DNA of 64,000 nt from assembly GCF_004363175.1 (NCBI RefSeq), contig NZ_SNYR01000003.1:520193-584192 (forward strand), in the 5' to 3' direction. The notes below the pieces were generated by a model that did not search any database, was not told the origin of the DNA, and saw only the letters and a program-made list of their open reading frames with translations. Every line of letters begins with the position of its first letter. Position 1 is the first letter of the stretch. The translations under genes were made by a program, and so were the position numbers. Below, in pieces: positions 1-7,469 of the stretch. This stretch comes from Maritalea mobilis (GTDB lineage Bacteria; Pseudomonadota; Alphaproteobacteria; Rhizobiales; Devosiaceae).

Positions 1-1161
1 CCATCTTCAATGGATTTCACTAAGCTCGCCACCATGGTTGAAGAAATCGAAGCGGCTGGCGACAATCCAAGCCAAGAACAATTGGGCACAATCGTTGATT
101 TCTATGCGCAATTGTTGTTCGGCTTTGAATCTGCCCCAACCACCATGGATGGTATTGCCTGTTCAGGTGAAGAAGATGACAACAAGTTCAACTTCAGCAC
201 TGGCGAAATTTCAATCGGCTCATTCGGCAACGGCATTTACCCTGAATTCTCTGTGTCGAACATCGAAGTGAAAGTTGAAGGCGAGCAAGAAGGTTACTTC
301 AAGCTCGACAATTTCACCTTCAAAGAAATCGACTTTGGCCCAACCTTCGCAAAATTGGGCGAAGCGTCTGAATATACCGAAGAATGGTTTGAGCAAAATG
401 CACGCAGCTTGATCCCAACCATTCGCGGCCTCACCATCGCCGGCGTAGAATTTGATGTGCCAAATGAGGAAGAAGACGGTGAACGCATCCTCGGCACAAT
501 GGACAAATTTGATATCAGCCTCGCGCAATATCAAAACGGCATCCCAGCAGATATTCGCATCGAAGCCCTAGCGCTTAAAGCGAATCTGCCAACAGAATCA
601 GATGATGAGAGCATTCAAAAGCTTATCGAGGCAGGCCTGACAGAGGTTAATCTCGGTTTTGTTGCTGATCTTGATTGGAATGCTGAAAATGAGCAGATCA
701 ACATCAATGCACTCACTGTGGCGTTGAAAGAATTCGGCACTGCCGAAATTCGCGGTACCATCAATGGCGCAACTGAAGCCTTGTTCGCCAATGATCCGCA
801 AATGGCGATGATGTCTGCCATGTCACTTGCTGTGACTGATCTTAATGTCATGATCGATGATGAAGGCTTGGTGAAACTTGCTTTGGCACAAGCTGCCGAA
901 GAGCAAGGCGCACCAGTTGAGGCTTTCGCCAACCAAGTTACCGCCATGTCTCAAGGCATGATTGTGGGCATGTTGGGTGGCACTGATTCTGCAGTGAAAC
1001 TTGGTGAAGATGTTGCTGGCTTCCTAGGCGGCGACAAAAAGATCAATGTGAACCTGAAAGCAAAATCAAATTCTGGTCTCGGTATGCCACAATTGATGAT
1101 GCTGCAGTCTGATCCAACCAAATTGCTAGACTTTGTGGACCTCAATTCAACCCTTGAATAG
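1..1161 (+). CDS. Hypothetical protein, 3' part, paralogue of the exported protein at 3996-5795
   Basis: The frame is open from the first base, so this is probably the C-terminal part of a longer gene; an internal ATG lies at position 10. The visible part (about 386 residues) is acidic, poor in Cys and has no membrane segment. It consists of repeated amphipathic beta-like phrases such as FKLDNFTFKEIDF and GLTIAGVEFDVP. These phrases appear in the same order in the C-terminal half of the 599-residue protein at 3996-5795, for example DLDWNAENEQININ against DMVWQEDQQLVQVN and AMMSAMSLAVTDL against AAMSAITLKLDRF. The two are therefore paralogues by eye. That copy has a signal peptide, so this one is probably also periplasmic or surface-exposed, but its own N-terminus is not visible. 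No family is recognised and no function is proposed. An intrinsic terminator follows the stop. Confidence 0.75.
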   Translation, partial: PSSMDFTKLATMVEEIEAAGDNPSQEQLGTIVDFYAQLLFGFESAPTTMDGIACSGEEDDNKFNFSTGEISIGSFGNGIYPEFSVSNIEVKVEGEQEGYFKLDNFTFKEIDFGPTFAKLGEASEYTEEWFEQNARSLIPTIRGLTIAGVEFDVPNEEEDGERILGTMDKFDISLAQYQNGIPADIRIEALALKANLPTESDDESIQKLIEAGLTEVNLGFVADLDWNAENEQININALTVALKEFGTAEIRGTINGATEALFANDPQMAMMSAMSLAVTDLNVMIDDEGLVKLALAQAAEEQGAPVEAFANQVTAMSQGMIVGMLGGTDSAVKLGEDVAGFLGGDKKINVNLKAKSNSGLGMPQLMMLQSDPTKLLDFVDLNSTLE

Positions 1162-1182
1162 AAATCAATCCATTGAGCTAAA

Positions 1183-1213
1183 AAGAAAGGCCGCCCAATG
1201 GGCGGCCTTTTGT
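1183..1213. terminator. Bidirectional intrinsic terminator
   Basis: An 8-bp GC stem GGCCGCCC (1189-1196), loop AAT and GGGCGGCC (1200-1207) is preceded by an A-rich run and followed by TTTTGTTT. It lies between two convergent genes and ends at the stop codon of the MFS gene, so it can serve both strands. Confidence 0.85.
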
Positions 1214-2413
1214 TTATGGCGCGTCGTGCCGTTCCACAATCAGCAGCACCAGCGTCACCAATACCGCCAAAAGGCAGAGAATGGCGCCCGCAATGCCAAT
1301 TGCGCTGAGCCCATAGAGGTCAGTAACGGCACCGCCCAGCGCAGCACCGCCAGCAATCCCTAAATTTGCAGTTGCAATATTCATGGCCCCGGCAAATGCG
1401 GCGGCGCTTGCGCCCATTTTCATCACCCGTACTTGGCAAGTTACAAAGGCCGCAATATGCGCCCCACCCCAAATCGAAATGATCACAAAGCTCGCCACCA
1501 TATTGGAGATCTGGAGCGAGAGGGTGAGGATGGATAAGCCGAGAATACTAGCCACAATCAGCGTTAAGCGGGTCGGGCCGCGATCCACCATCAATCCGGC
1601 AAGCCAATTGCCCAACAATCCCGCCACGCCGAAACCAAACAGCAAGGCGCCGATGGTTGGCGGCGCAAACCCCAAAACCTCACCAAGAAACGGCAAGATA
1701 TAGCTATAGGCGGTAAAGGTGCCCGCAAACACCAAGCCAGTCGCGAGCAGGTGCACAAAAAAAGTTGGTTGGGTCAGCAAGTGGAGCTGGTTGGAAAATG
1801 TGGGCACGTTCACGGCGTTCTCGCGCGGCGTGGTAAACCAAATCAATGGTGCGCTCAGCAACACAAATAGCGCGGCAAAAATATGCACCCCATTCCACCC
1901 GAGAAAGTGAGCAGCCCCGGCCGCAGCAGGCACGGCAAAAACACTGCCCAGCACGGTGCCAAAATTCACTTGCGCGATGGCTTTGCCGCCTTTGCCCGGC
2001 AGTGCCACCGCGGCTGCCGCGGCGCTGCCCACGCTCACCAGGGGAGGCAGCAAAATGCCTTGCAAAAACCGCATCAGGGCCACCCCTTCAAATGAAGGGG
2101 TGATGGCAATTGTTGCGGTGAGCAGTGCAAAGATCAGCAACCCAACGGTCAGCACCAAATGATTGGGAAGCCGCGCCACAGCGAAAGTGAGGATTGGCCC
2201 ACCGATCGCCGCACCAAGCGCAAACAGCGAAACGAGACGCCCAATTGTTTCCAACGAAACATCAAACGCCTTGGCCATTTCGGGCAGCAATCCAACCAGC
2301 ATAAATTCGATGGTGACAATGCCCAAAATCGAGAGGACGAGACAAGGGACAAAAAAGTCCACAAGTCTCATCCCCCGGTTGGGGTTCGGAAATGGCTTGT
2401 GGAGAATAGCCAT
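1214..2413 (-). CDS. MFS transporter (DHA1-like efflux pump)
   Basis: About 399 residues, almost entirely hydrophobic, with the 12 membrane segments expected of a major facilitator. The TM1 region LGIVTIEFMLVGLLPEMA matches the drug:H+ antiporter / arabinose-efflux type (AraJ/YdhP-like; compare GTTEFVIMGLLPEVA). The putative role is proton-driven export of a small molecule. The ATG at 2413 starts 4 bases after the stop of the upstream SDR gene, giving a two-gene operon. A longer frame begins at 2455 but would overlap the SDR gene by 38 bases. A later ATG at 2371, directly behind GGGGG and starting MRLVDFFV, is also plausible. Expression should follow the SDR promoter and hence the divergent TetR gene, a common arrangement for TetR-controlled efflux. 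The substrate is unknown. Confidence 0.88.
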   Translation of the reverse strand: MAILHKPFPNPNRGMRLVDFFVPCLVLSILGIVTIEFMLVGLLPEMAKAFDVSLETIGRLVSLFALGAAIGGPILTFAVARLPNHLVLTVGLLIFALLTATIAITPSFEGVALMRFLQGILLPPLVSVGSAAAAAVALPGKGGKAIAQVNFGTVLGSVFAVPAAAGAAHFLGWNGVHIFAALFVLLSAPLIWFTTPRENAVNVPTFSNQLHLLTQPTFFVHLLATGLVFAGTFTAYSYILPFLGEVLGFAPPTIGALLFGFGVAGLLGNWLAGLMVDRGPTRLTLIVASILGLSILTLSLQISNMVASFVIISIWGGAHIAAFVTCQVRVMKMGASAAAFAGAMNIATANLGIAGGAALGGAVTDLYGLSAIGIAGAILCLLAVLVTLVLLIVERHDAP

Positions 2414-2417
2414 TAAA

Positions 2418-3158
2418 CTAGATATTCGTGCCGCTATCGATGGTGAATTCGGCACCGGTAATGGTGGGCGATGCGGAACCTGCCAACCATGTCACCATGT
2501 TCGCCACATCAGTTGGCTGGTTGTAACGCGGAATGGCCATCAAGCTGCGCTGCGCATCGGAAAACGGCCCATCGGCGGGGTTCATGTCCGTGTCAGTTGA
2601 GCCGGGATGGACAATATTAGCGGCAATTTCGCGCACGCCATACTCACGTGCCAGCGCTTTGGTCAGCCCGATAAGTGCCGCTTTGCTCATGGCATAAAGG
2701 CTCATGCCAGGGCCGGGCACCCGCACCGCCAAATTGCTGCCGATGGTGATAATCCGGCCACCCTTATTCATTTTTTTCACGGCGGCCTGTGTGATCAGAT
2801 AAACGCCGCGCACATTCACTGAAATGGTTTGGTCAAACGCGGCTGCGTCCAGTTCTTCAAATGGCCCGACATTAAAAATGCCGGCATTATTCACCAACAC
2901 GTCGAGACCGTCATGATATTTGGTGGCCGCTTCAACAGCCGCTGCCATTGCCACTTCATCACGGTTATCAGCCTGCACCGCTTGGGCTTTGCCGCCTGCC
3001 GCTTCAATCTCTTGCACCACCTTTTGCGCGCCCTCAGCAGATTGGGCGTAAGTCAGAGTCACAAAGGCGCCTTGTGCAGCCAAAGCTTTGGCGGTCGCTG
3101 CGCCCACGCCACGGCTGCCACCAGTGATCAAAGCTGATTTTCCATTCAAATTTGTCAT
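2418..3158 (-). CDS. SDR family oxidoreductase
   Basis: A 246-residue classical short-chain dehydrogenase/reductase. Cofactor motif TGGSRGVG is at residues 13-20, NNAG at 90-93, the catalytic Ser near 141 and YAMSK at 155-159. The C-terminus GAEFTIDSGTNI is typical of the family. The stretch TLTYAQS after strand 2 lacks the acidic residue that would fix NAD, so NADP is likely (inference). It is the first gene of a minus-strand operon with the MFS gene and is divergent from a TetR gene. Upstream are a consensus -35 TTGACA (3210-3215, minus strand) and an AT-rich -10 that overlaps a perfect 12-bp inverted repeat arm. This suggests repression by the neighbouring TetR protein and a role in handling a reactive or toxic carbonyl compound. 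The substrate cannot be named. Confidence 0.92.
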   Translation of the reverse strand: MTNLNGKSALITGGSRGVGAATAKALAAQGAFVTLTYAQSAEGAQKVVQEIEAAGGKAQAVQADNRDEVAMAAAVEAATKYHDGLDVLVNNAGIFNVGPFEELDAAAFDQTISVNVRGVYLITQAAVKKMNKGGRIITIGSNLAVRVPGPGMSLYAMSKAALIGLTKALAREYGVREIAANIVHPGSTDTDMNPADGPFSDAQRSLMAIPRYNQPTDVANMVTWLAGSASPTITGAEFTIDSGTNI

Positions 3159-3180
3159 ATCGAATCCTTTTTGTAATGAT

Positions 3181-3230
3181 TAATACATAAATATAAACTT
3201 GATCTCGCCTGTCAACCGATTTATGTATTA
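3181..3230. promoter_or_regulatory. Divergent promoter with perfect 12-bp inverted repeat (candidate TetR operator)
   Basis: TAATACATAAAT (3181-3192) and ATTTATGTATTA (3219-3230) are perfect inverted copies 26 bases apart. Each overlaps the predicted -10 of one divergent gene. For the SDR gene, TTGACA (3210-3215, minus) reads toward the left arm. For the TetR gene, TTGATC (3199-3204) lies 17 bases before TATGTA (3222-3227). One repressor could silence both directions. Confidence 0.6.
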
Positions 3231-3256
3231 TATGTTACAAAAAAGAGGAGCCGCGC

Positions 3257-3880
3257 ATGGCAACACGTGGTCGTCCACCCAAATTTGATCGAGAAAAAGT
3301 GCTGCAAAATGCGGTGGAAGTCTTTTGGTCCAAAGGCTTTGCAGAAGCGTCGATGGCGGAGCTTTCGGCCGCGATGAAGCTTAACCCGCCCAGCATCTAT
3401 GCCGCTTTTGGCAGCAAAGAAGGTCTGTTCCGCGCGGCGCTTGATCAATATGTCCGCACCGATGGCGCGGGCATTTGGGATAATCTGGATAAGGCAGACA
3501 GTGCACGTGAAGCCGTTGAGGCTGTGTTGCGTGCCACCGCTTGCGCCTATACGAGACGAGAACAACCGCGTGGTTGCATGATTGTGCTGGCCGCCCCCCA
3601 ATGTGAAGCACATCCGTCAGTTTGCGCAGAACTGCGCGAACGTCGCCTCAGCAGTGTCCATCTTCTGGTGCAGCGCTTTGAACAGGCCAAACAGCAAGGC
3701 GAGCTTCCCACAGATTTGATCAGCGAACAGCTGGCCGACTATGTTTCAACCGTGCAGCACGGCATGTCGATCCAGGCACAAGATGGCGCTTCAAGAGAAA
3801 AACTGTTGTCTGTGGCCACCACAACAATGGCTGGATGGGACAATGCGATCACCGCCTGTCGTCAAACTGTGAATGCTTGA
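3257..3880 (+). CDS. TetR/AcrR family transcriptional regulator
   Basis: 207 residues. The N-terminal HTH lies at about residues 28-52 (SMAELSAAMKLNPPSIYAAF, then GSKEGLF), the standard TetR signature. The rest is a helical ligand-binding domain with RGCMIVLAA near residue 98. The start ATG has AGGAG 8 bases upstream (3245-3249). It is divergent from the SDR-MFS operon and shares with it a 98-bp gap carrying a perfect inverted repeat, so autorepression and repression of that operon are the simplest reading. The inducer is unknown; by analogy with other TetR-efflux pairs it may be the compound exported by the MFS protein or a reactive electrophile. There is no clear terminator between this gene and the next. 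Confidence 0.92.
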   Translation: MATRGRPPKFDREKVLQNAVEVFWSKGFAEASMAELSAAMKLNPPSIYAAFGSKEGLFRAALDQYVRTDGAGIWDNLDKADSAREAVEAVLRATACAYTRREQPRGCMIVLAAPQCEAHPSVCAELRERRLSSVHLLVQRFEQAKQQGELPTDLISEQLADYVSTVQHGMSIQAQDGASREKLLSVATTTMAGWDNAITACRQTVNA

Positions 3881-3995
3881 GCTTTAACATTAAAATCAAA
3901 ACCCCCAAATTTGAGGCCCTTTTTATTTGAAATGTCACATAAATTTGGCCATAAGACTTAACATAATTTTTAATTGATAATTCGAAGGGCTATTT

Positions 3996-5795
3996 ATGTC
4001 TCGCTTCTTCGCCGCTTTATTTTTATTTATTGTGGTCCATATATTTTTATTGTTTCCTGCCATTTCCAAAGCGCAAACGCAGCCTGAATTTGCGTTTGAA
4101 AAGCAAATCCAGCTCGATCTGTCCGTAGACGACATCAGCTACACAATCAAATTTTCAGATCTAAACATTGAAGGTGGCAACGCCTCACAAAACGAGATTT
4201 TCGCTGCCATAGATGCGGGTGATGAAGCACAGCTTCGCAAGATATTGAATGCGGCGTCGATTCTTGTGCCGCTTATTGAAATTGAAGTTGGCATCACTGC
4301 GGACGAATCTCGCTTAAACAATAAGGTGCGGTTCGAAAACTTGTCTTTCAGACAGGTGAAAAACGGCATCGCGCAAACCGCGACAATAAAAGAATATCGT
4401 GAGTCGCAAAGTCATTTTCTGGGTAGAGATGATCCAATTGACCCCATCCGTGTGGCCTATCACGATGTCTCTTTCGCCCAGTTTGATATTTTGGCCGCCC
4501 TGCTGGAAAAGCAATTGATCACCCAACAGCATAGCAATATTCTTCCCTTATTATATGCGGCGCTGCATGTTGAGCGGGTTGAAGTTAGTGGTATGGAATT
4601 TGGCTGCACCGCACAAAATGTCGTGGCAACAAATATCGTCGCCAAAAATAATAAAATTCCAGGCGATGTCGCCGCGGCGCTTTTGGCGCATGACGCGTCG
4701 GAAGAAAATCCAGAACTTAACCCCGATGCCTCCACAACGAAGTTGATTTATGAGGCGCTTTTTCAGGAAGTTGCAGGCACTCAATTTGACGCCTATAGCG
4801 CACAGAGTGCCAATTGCACCTCAGGCTTTGGTGGGTTGCTTAGCATCCAAATTGATCAGATTGTCGCCGACAAGGCGGCAGATGGAAGGCTTGGAAACTT
4901 CACCTTAAGAGATATTTTTTTGGATGGTGAGGAATATGGGGGCGGCGTGTTCAGCCTTGGGGAGCTCACTTTAAAGCCAATGGATTTCAAGCATGTGATT
5001 GAGAATCTCCAAAATATCGAAGACTTCACTTTCGAAGATTTGGCAAATGATTCCTCCTTTTTAACCCCTCAAATGGACGGGATCGCCGCCAAAAAATTAC
5101 ATCTGTCATCTCCGCGGTGGGGGTATCTGAACGGCAGTGCAGATCTTACCCTTGGTGCCCACAGAAATGAGGTGCCCACCAAAATCCAGCTTTCGCTTTC
5201 TGACATGATGTTGGGTGTGCATCCCGACACCTTTTCCAACAATGCATTTCATGGACTGCTGGAAAAATTCTTCAATTTCCGTGTGGCAAATATCAATCTG
5301 GATATGGTGTGGCAGGAAGATCAGCAACTTGTTCAAGTAAATGAAATTTCGGTCGATGTTTCGCCGGGCATTAATGTGCAGTTGAATGCCCAACTGTCCG
5401 GGGCGGATTCGATCTTGTTTTCCGGCAATGCCGCCGCTGCTGCCATGTCTGCAATCACACTGAAACTTGATCGGTTTGAGGTGAAGAGCTCTATTGATGA
5501 AAACGCCTTCATGTATTCAGAGGGCACAGAAAATAGAAGCCTCACTCAACAAGAGTTGGAATTGTCTGCCGCACAAGCGATTGCGCTTTACAGCGATGTG
5601 CTCGCCGAACATTTCACCGCCGAGCAAATGACTGCTCAGATGAAATCCTTTGTTGAGGGAAAGTCAGAGCTTCAGCTCATCGCCCGCGCCAAAAAAGCGT
5701 CGGTCCCTGTCGGCTTGATCCAGTTTATCATTAAAGATCCCACGCTCTTTGCTCAATATTTTGAGGTGGAAAAACTGAACTTCATTTCATTGTAG
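3996..5795 (+). CDS. Exported hypothetical protein, 599 aa
   Basis: It begins with a signal peptide: SRF, a hydrophobic core at about residues 5-22, and a likely cleavage site after AISKA near residue 26. The mature part is soluble and rich in alternating polar/hydrophobic strands (for example NFTLRDIFLDGEEY, GVFSLGELTLKPMDF), and has few Cys. The C-terminal half aligns by eye with the truncated gene at 1-1161. The repeated strand pattern (SADLTLGAHRNEVPT, VNEISVDVSPGINV) suggests a long beta structure such as those of lipid-transfer or outer-membrane-biogenesis proteins, but no family motif is recognised and this remains a guess. Base composition is slightly more AT-rich than its neighbours. 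It has its own upstream gap of 115 bp and no operon partner. Confidence 0.8.
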   Translation: MSRFFAALFLFIVVHIFLLFPAISKAQTQPEFAFEKQIQLDLSVDDISYTIKFSDLNIEGGNASQNEIFAAIDAGDEAQLRKILNAASILVPLIEIEVGITADESRLNNKVRFENLSFRQVKNGIAQTATIKEYRESQSHFLGRDDPIDPIRVAYHDVSFAQFDILAALLEKQLITQQHSNILPLLYAALHVERVEVSGMEFGCTAQNVVATNIVAKNNKIPGDVAAALLAHDASEENPELNPDASTTKLIYEALFQEVAGTQFDAYSAQSANCTSGFGGLLSIQIDQIVADKAADGRLGNFTLRDIFLDGEEYGGGVFSLGELTLKPMDFKHVIENLQNIEDFTFEDLANDSSFLTPQMDGIAAKKLHLSSPRWGYLNGSADLTLGAHRNEVPTKIQLSLSDMMLGVHPDTFSNNAFHGLLEKFFNFRVANINLDMVWQEDQQLVQVNEISVDVSPGINVQLNAQLSGADSILFSGNAAAAAMSAITLKLDRFEVKSSIDENAFMYSEGTENRSLTQQELELSAAQAIALYSDVLAEHFTAEQMTAQMKSFVEGKSELQLIARAKKASVPVGLIQFIIKDPTLFAQYFEVEKLNFISL

Positions 5796-5834
5796 GCCCA
5801 GCGCCGAAGCCAAACTTTATCGCGCGCCGTTGAT

Positions 5835-6266
5835 TTAGAGGCGCTCAATCTTCTGGATACGTCGCTCGTGCCGGCCACCATCAAACGGCGTCTCCAGCCA
5901 CGTGGTCACAATGGCTTCAAGCTGATCTTCATAGATCATGCGTTCACCCAGCGAGAGCACATTGGCATCATTATGCCGTCGCGCCATTTCGGCTGAAAGT
6001 GTGTTCCAACACACCGCACAACGAATGCCTTTAACCTTGTTAGCTGCAATGGCTTCACCATTGCCCGAACCGCCCAACACAATCCCGCGCTCAAATTCAC
6101 CTGCAGCCACTGCCTTGGCGACTGGGAAAATAAAGTCCGGATAATCACAAGACTCATCGCTAAAGGTGCCAAAATCCTGCACCTCATGCCCGGCTTCGGT
6201 CAAAAAGCCTTTGATCTTCTCTTTATAGCGATAACCCGCGTGATCAGTGCCAATTGCGATTTTCAT
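5835..6266 (-). CDS. rpiB: Ribose-5-phosphate isomerase B (RpiB/LacAB family)
   Basis: 143 residues, the usual length. N-terminal MKIAIGTDHAGY holds the conserved Asp8-His9 pair. The central motif is GGSGNGEAIAANK (65-77). In E. coli-type RpiB a catalytic Cys precedes GTG; here that position is Gly65 and a Glu (71) replaces the Met/Gln of that loop. This is the actinobacterial pattern, where Glu (Glu75 in Mycobacterium tuberculosis RpiB) is the base. HNDANVLSLGERM follows near residue 98. The enzyme interconverts ribose-5-P and ribulose-5-P in the pentose phosphate pathway, in the cytoplasm. It could act on other phosphopentoses, since this family includes specialised isomerases. It is a single gene, convergent with the gene before it. 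Confidence 0.93.
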   Translation of the reverse strand: MKIAIGTDHAGYRYKEKIKGFLTEAGHEVQDFGTFSDESCDYPDFIFPVAKAVAAGEFERGIVLGGSGNGEAIAANKVKGIRCAVCWNTLSAEMARRHNDANVLSLGERMIYEDQLEAIVTTWLETPFDGGRHERRIQKIERL

Positions 6267-6360
6267 AAGGTGATTCCATTTGCCGTGGTGTCAAACATTA
6301 ATATGCATGTCTTCGTGCCACGCAATTGATTTTGCAAAATGTCAATCACTGCACGCCGTC

Positions 6361-6390
6361 ATTGCAAGACTTGATCTTGCAATCCAATTG
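6361..6390. repeat. Dispersed palindromic repeat, copy 1
   Basis: ATTGCAAGACTTGATCTTGC followed by AATCCAATTG. The pattern ATTxCxxGxCTTG, a palindromic arm and AATCCAATTG recurs at 14163-14192. The inner stem differs but base pairing is kept, as expected for a mobile or REP-like palindromic element. Confidence 0.6.
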
Positions 6391-6458
6391 AGCTGTCAAA
6401 ATGGCAGATGCGCCTGAAAAAGTCGCCTCATCTTCAGCAAGCCGATAAGTGAATTGGT

Positions 6459-6479
6459 CCCCAAGGTCAAGCCTTGGGG
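6459..6479. repeat. 8-bp palindrome (hairpin)
   Basis: CCCCAAGG, loop TCAAG, CCTTGGGG, followed by TGACG. Hairpins of this kind with a TCAAG/CTTGA loop are common interspersed elements in alphaproteobacterial genomes. There is no T-tract, so it is not called a terminator. Confidence 0.55.
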
Positions 6480-6534
6480 TGACGTGGAATATGGAAAGAG
6501 CGTTGCACAAAGTTGACGTGAAGCACCAATTGGC

Positions 6535-6724
6535 GGGGGTGCCGGGGTAGCGAACGTAGTGAGCGACGGCGGCGGGAAAAAGCCGGGGGTGCCGGGGTAG
6601 TGAGCGTAGCGAACGACGGCGGCGGAGAAGAGCCGGGGGGGCCGGGGTAGTGAGCGTAGCGAACGACGGCGGCGGGAAAGAGCCGGGGTTGCCGGGGTAG
6701 CAAGCGCGTAGTGAGACAGCAGCA
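6535..6724. repeat. 50-bp tandem repeat, about 3.5 copies
   Basis: The phrase GCCGGGGTAG begins at 6541, 6591, 6641 and 6691, exactly 50 bases apart. Units contain GTAGTGAGCGTAGCGAACGA, CGGCGGCGG and (G)AAAGAGCCGGGG. In the first unit the two half-phrases are swapped (CGAACGTAGTGAGCGA instead of TGAGCGTAGCGAACGA). The last unit is degenerate (CAAGCGCGTAGTGAGACAGC). There is no spacer/repeat structure of the CRISPR kind. Confidence 0.85.
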
Positions 6725-6823
6725 GGAAAACCACAGCATCTCCGATCATCTCCACGCGCCACATACAACTTTTCTACCATAGCCCCCACACCCCATCCCC
6801 CTTGCCACCCGTCCCGCACCATG

Positions 6824-6851
6824 TTAAATAAACAAACGTTCATTTAATTAA
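6824..6851. promoter_or_regulatory. Candidate operator upstream of the leucine-catabolism TetR gene
   Basis: An imperfect palindrome centred on AACGTT: TTAAATAAACAAAC against GTTCATTTAATTAA, pairing at 11 of 14 positions. It ends one base before the ribosome-binding site AGAGAGG region of the TetR gene and is the only dyad close to that start, so autoregulation is likely. Confidence 0.5.
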
Positions 6852-6862
6852 GAGAGGCGAAT

Positions 6863-7468
6863 TTGGCACGCACTCAAGGGTCCAACGGGCAAGAAACTGC
6901 AAAGCGCATTGATGAAGTGGCGCTGAAACTCTTTGCAAAAAAGGGTTATGCCGCCGTGTCCATGCGCGAGATTGCCTTGGAAGTCGGGGTGCAGGCGGGG
7001 GCGCTTTACAATCATTGCCCCAACAAGCAGGCGCTGCTCACCAATTTGCTGGCCGATCATATGCAGGCGCTGCTCGACGCGTGGGGCGACATGGAACTGC
7101 CGAAAGATCCGGCGCAACAGCTCGAAGCTTTTGTCCGCTTCCATATTCAATATCACCTGAAACGTCCGGATCAGGTGTTCATTTCCTATATGGAATTGCG
7201 CAATCTCGAACTGGACAATTTCAAGAAAATTGAAGCCCTGCGCCGCCAATATGAGGCGATCCCGAAAAATATTCTCGCCGCTGGGCAAATGGCGGGCCAG
7301 TTCAATCTGGCCGACACCCATGTCGCGGCTATGGCCATTCTGGCCCAGCTCACCGGGGTCACCACCTGGTATCGAGAGCAAGGGCGGCTGAGCCAACAAA
7401 AAATCGAAGATATTTATGTTCAATTGGTGTGCCAATCTGTGGGCATCACCTTAAGTGGAGGACACTGA
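6863..7468 (+). CDS. TetR family regulator of the leucine/isovalerate operon (LiuQ/AcdR-like)
   Basis: 201 residues. HTH at about 28-50 ([19 protein letters not shown], then CPNKQALL). The start codon is TTG at 6863, preceded by AGAGAGG (6851-6857); no ATG fits. It is the first gene of the leucine operon and overlaps the ribosome-binding site of the next gene (stop at 7466-7468, next ATG at 7470). In many proteobacteria liu operons are controlled by MerR-type LiuR or TetR-type LiuQ/AcdR regulators. Position and family point to the latter, with an acyl-CoA or related intermediate as ligand (inference). A 28-bp imperfect palindrome lies just upstream. Confidence 0.88.
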   Translation: MARTQGSNGQETAKRIDEVALKLFAKKGYAAVSMREIALEVGVQAGALYNHCPNKQALLTNLLADHMQALLDAWGDMELPKDPAQQLEAFVRFHIQYHLKRPDQVFISYMELRNLELDNFKKIEALRRQYEAIPKNILAAGQMAGQFNLADTHVAAMAILAQLTGVTTWYREQGRLSQQKIEDIYVQLVCQSVGITLSGGH

Positions 7469-7469
7469 A

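Larger units (their letters stand above)
6267..6862. other. 596-bp intergenic region with palindromes, tandem repeat and operator
   Basis: This is the only gene-free stretch above 300 bases. It holds a short palindrome at 6361-6383, a perfect 8-bp hairpin at 6459-6479 (CCCCAAGG/CCTTGGGG), a 50-bp tandem repeat at 6535-6724 and an operator-like dyad at 6824-6851. Long open frames on the minus strand are proline/arginine-rich products of the tandem repeat and not credible genes. Confidence 0.7.

Noticed and set aside
6535-6724. Possible CRISPR array
   Set aside because: The units are contiguous 50-bp copies with no unique spacers, and there are no cas genes.
6346-6843. Minus-strand frame of 165 codons (and two similar ones)
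   Set aside because: The product is a proline/arginine-rich reading of the 50-bp tandem repeat with no ribosome site.
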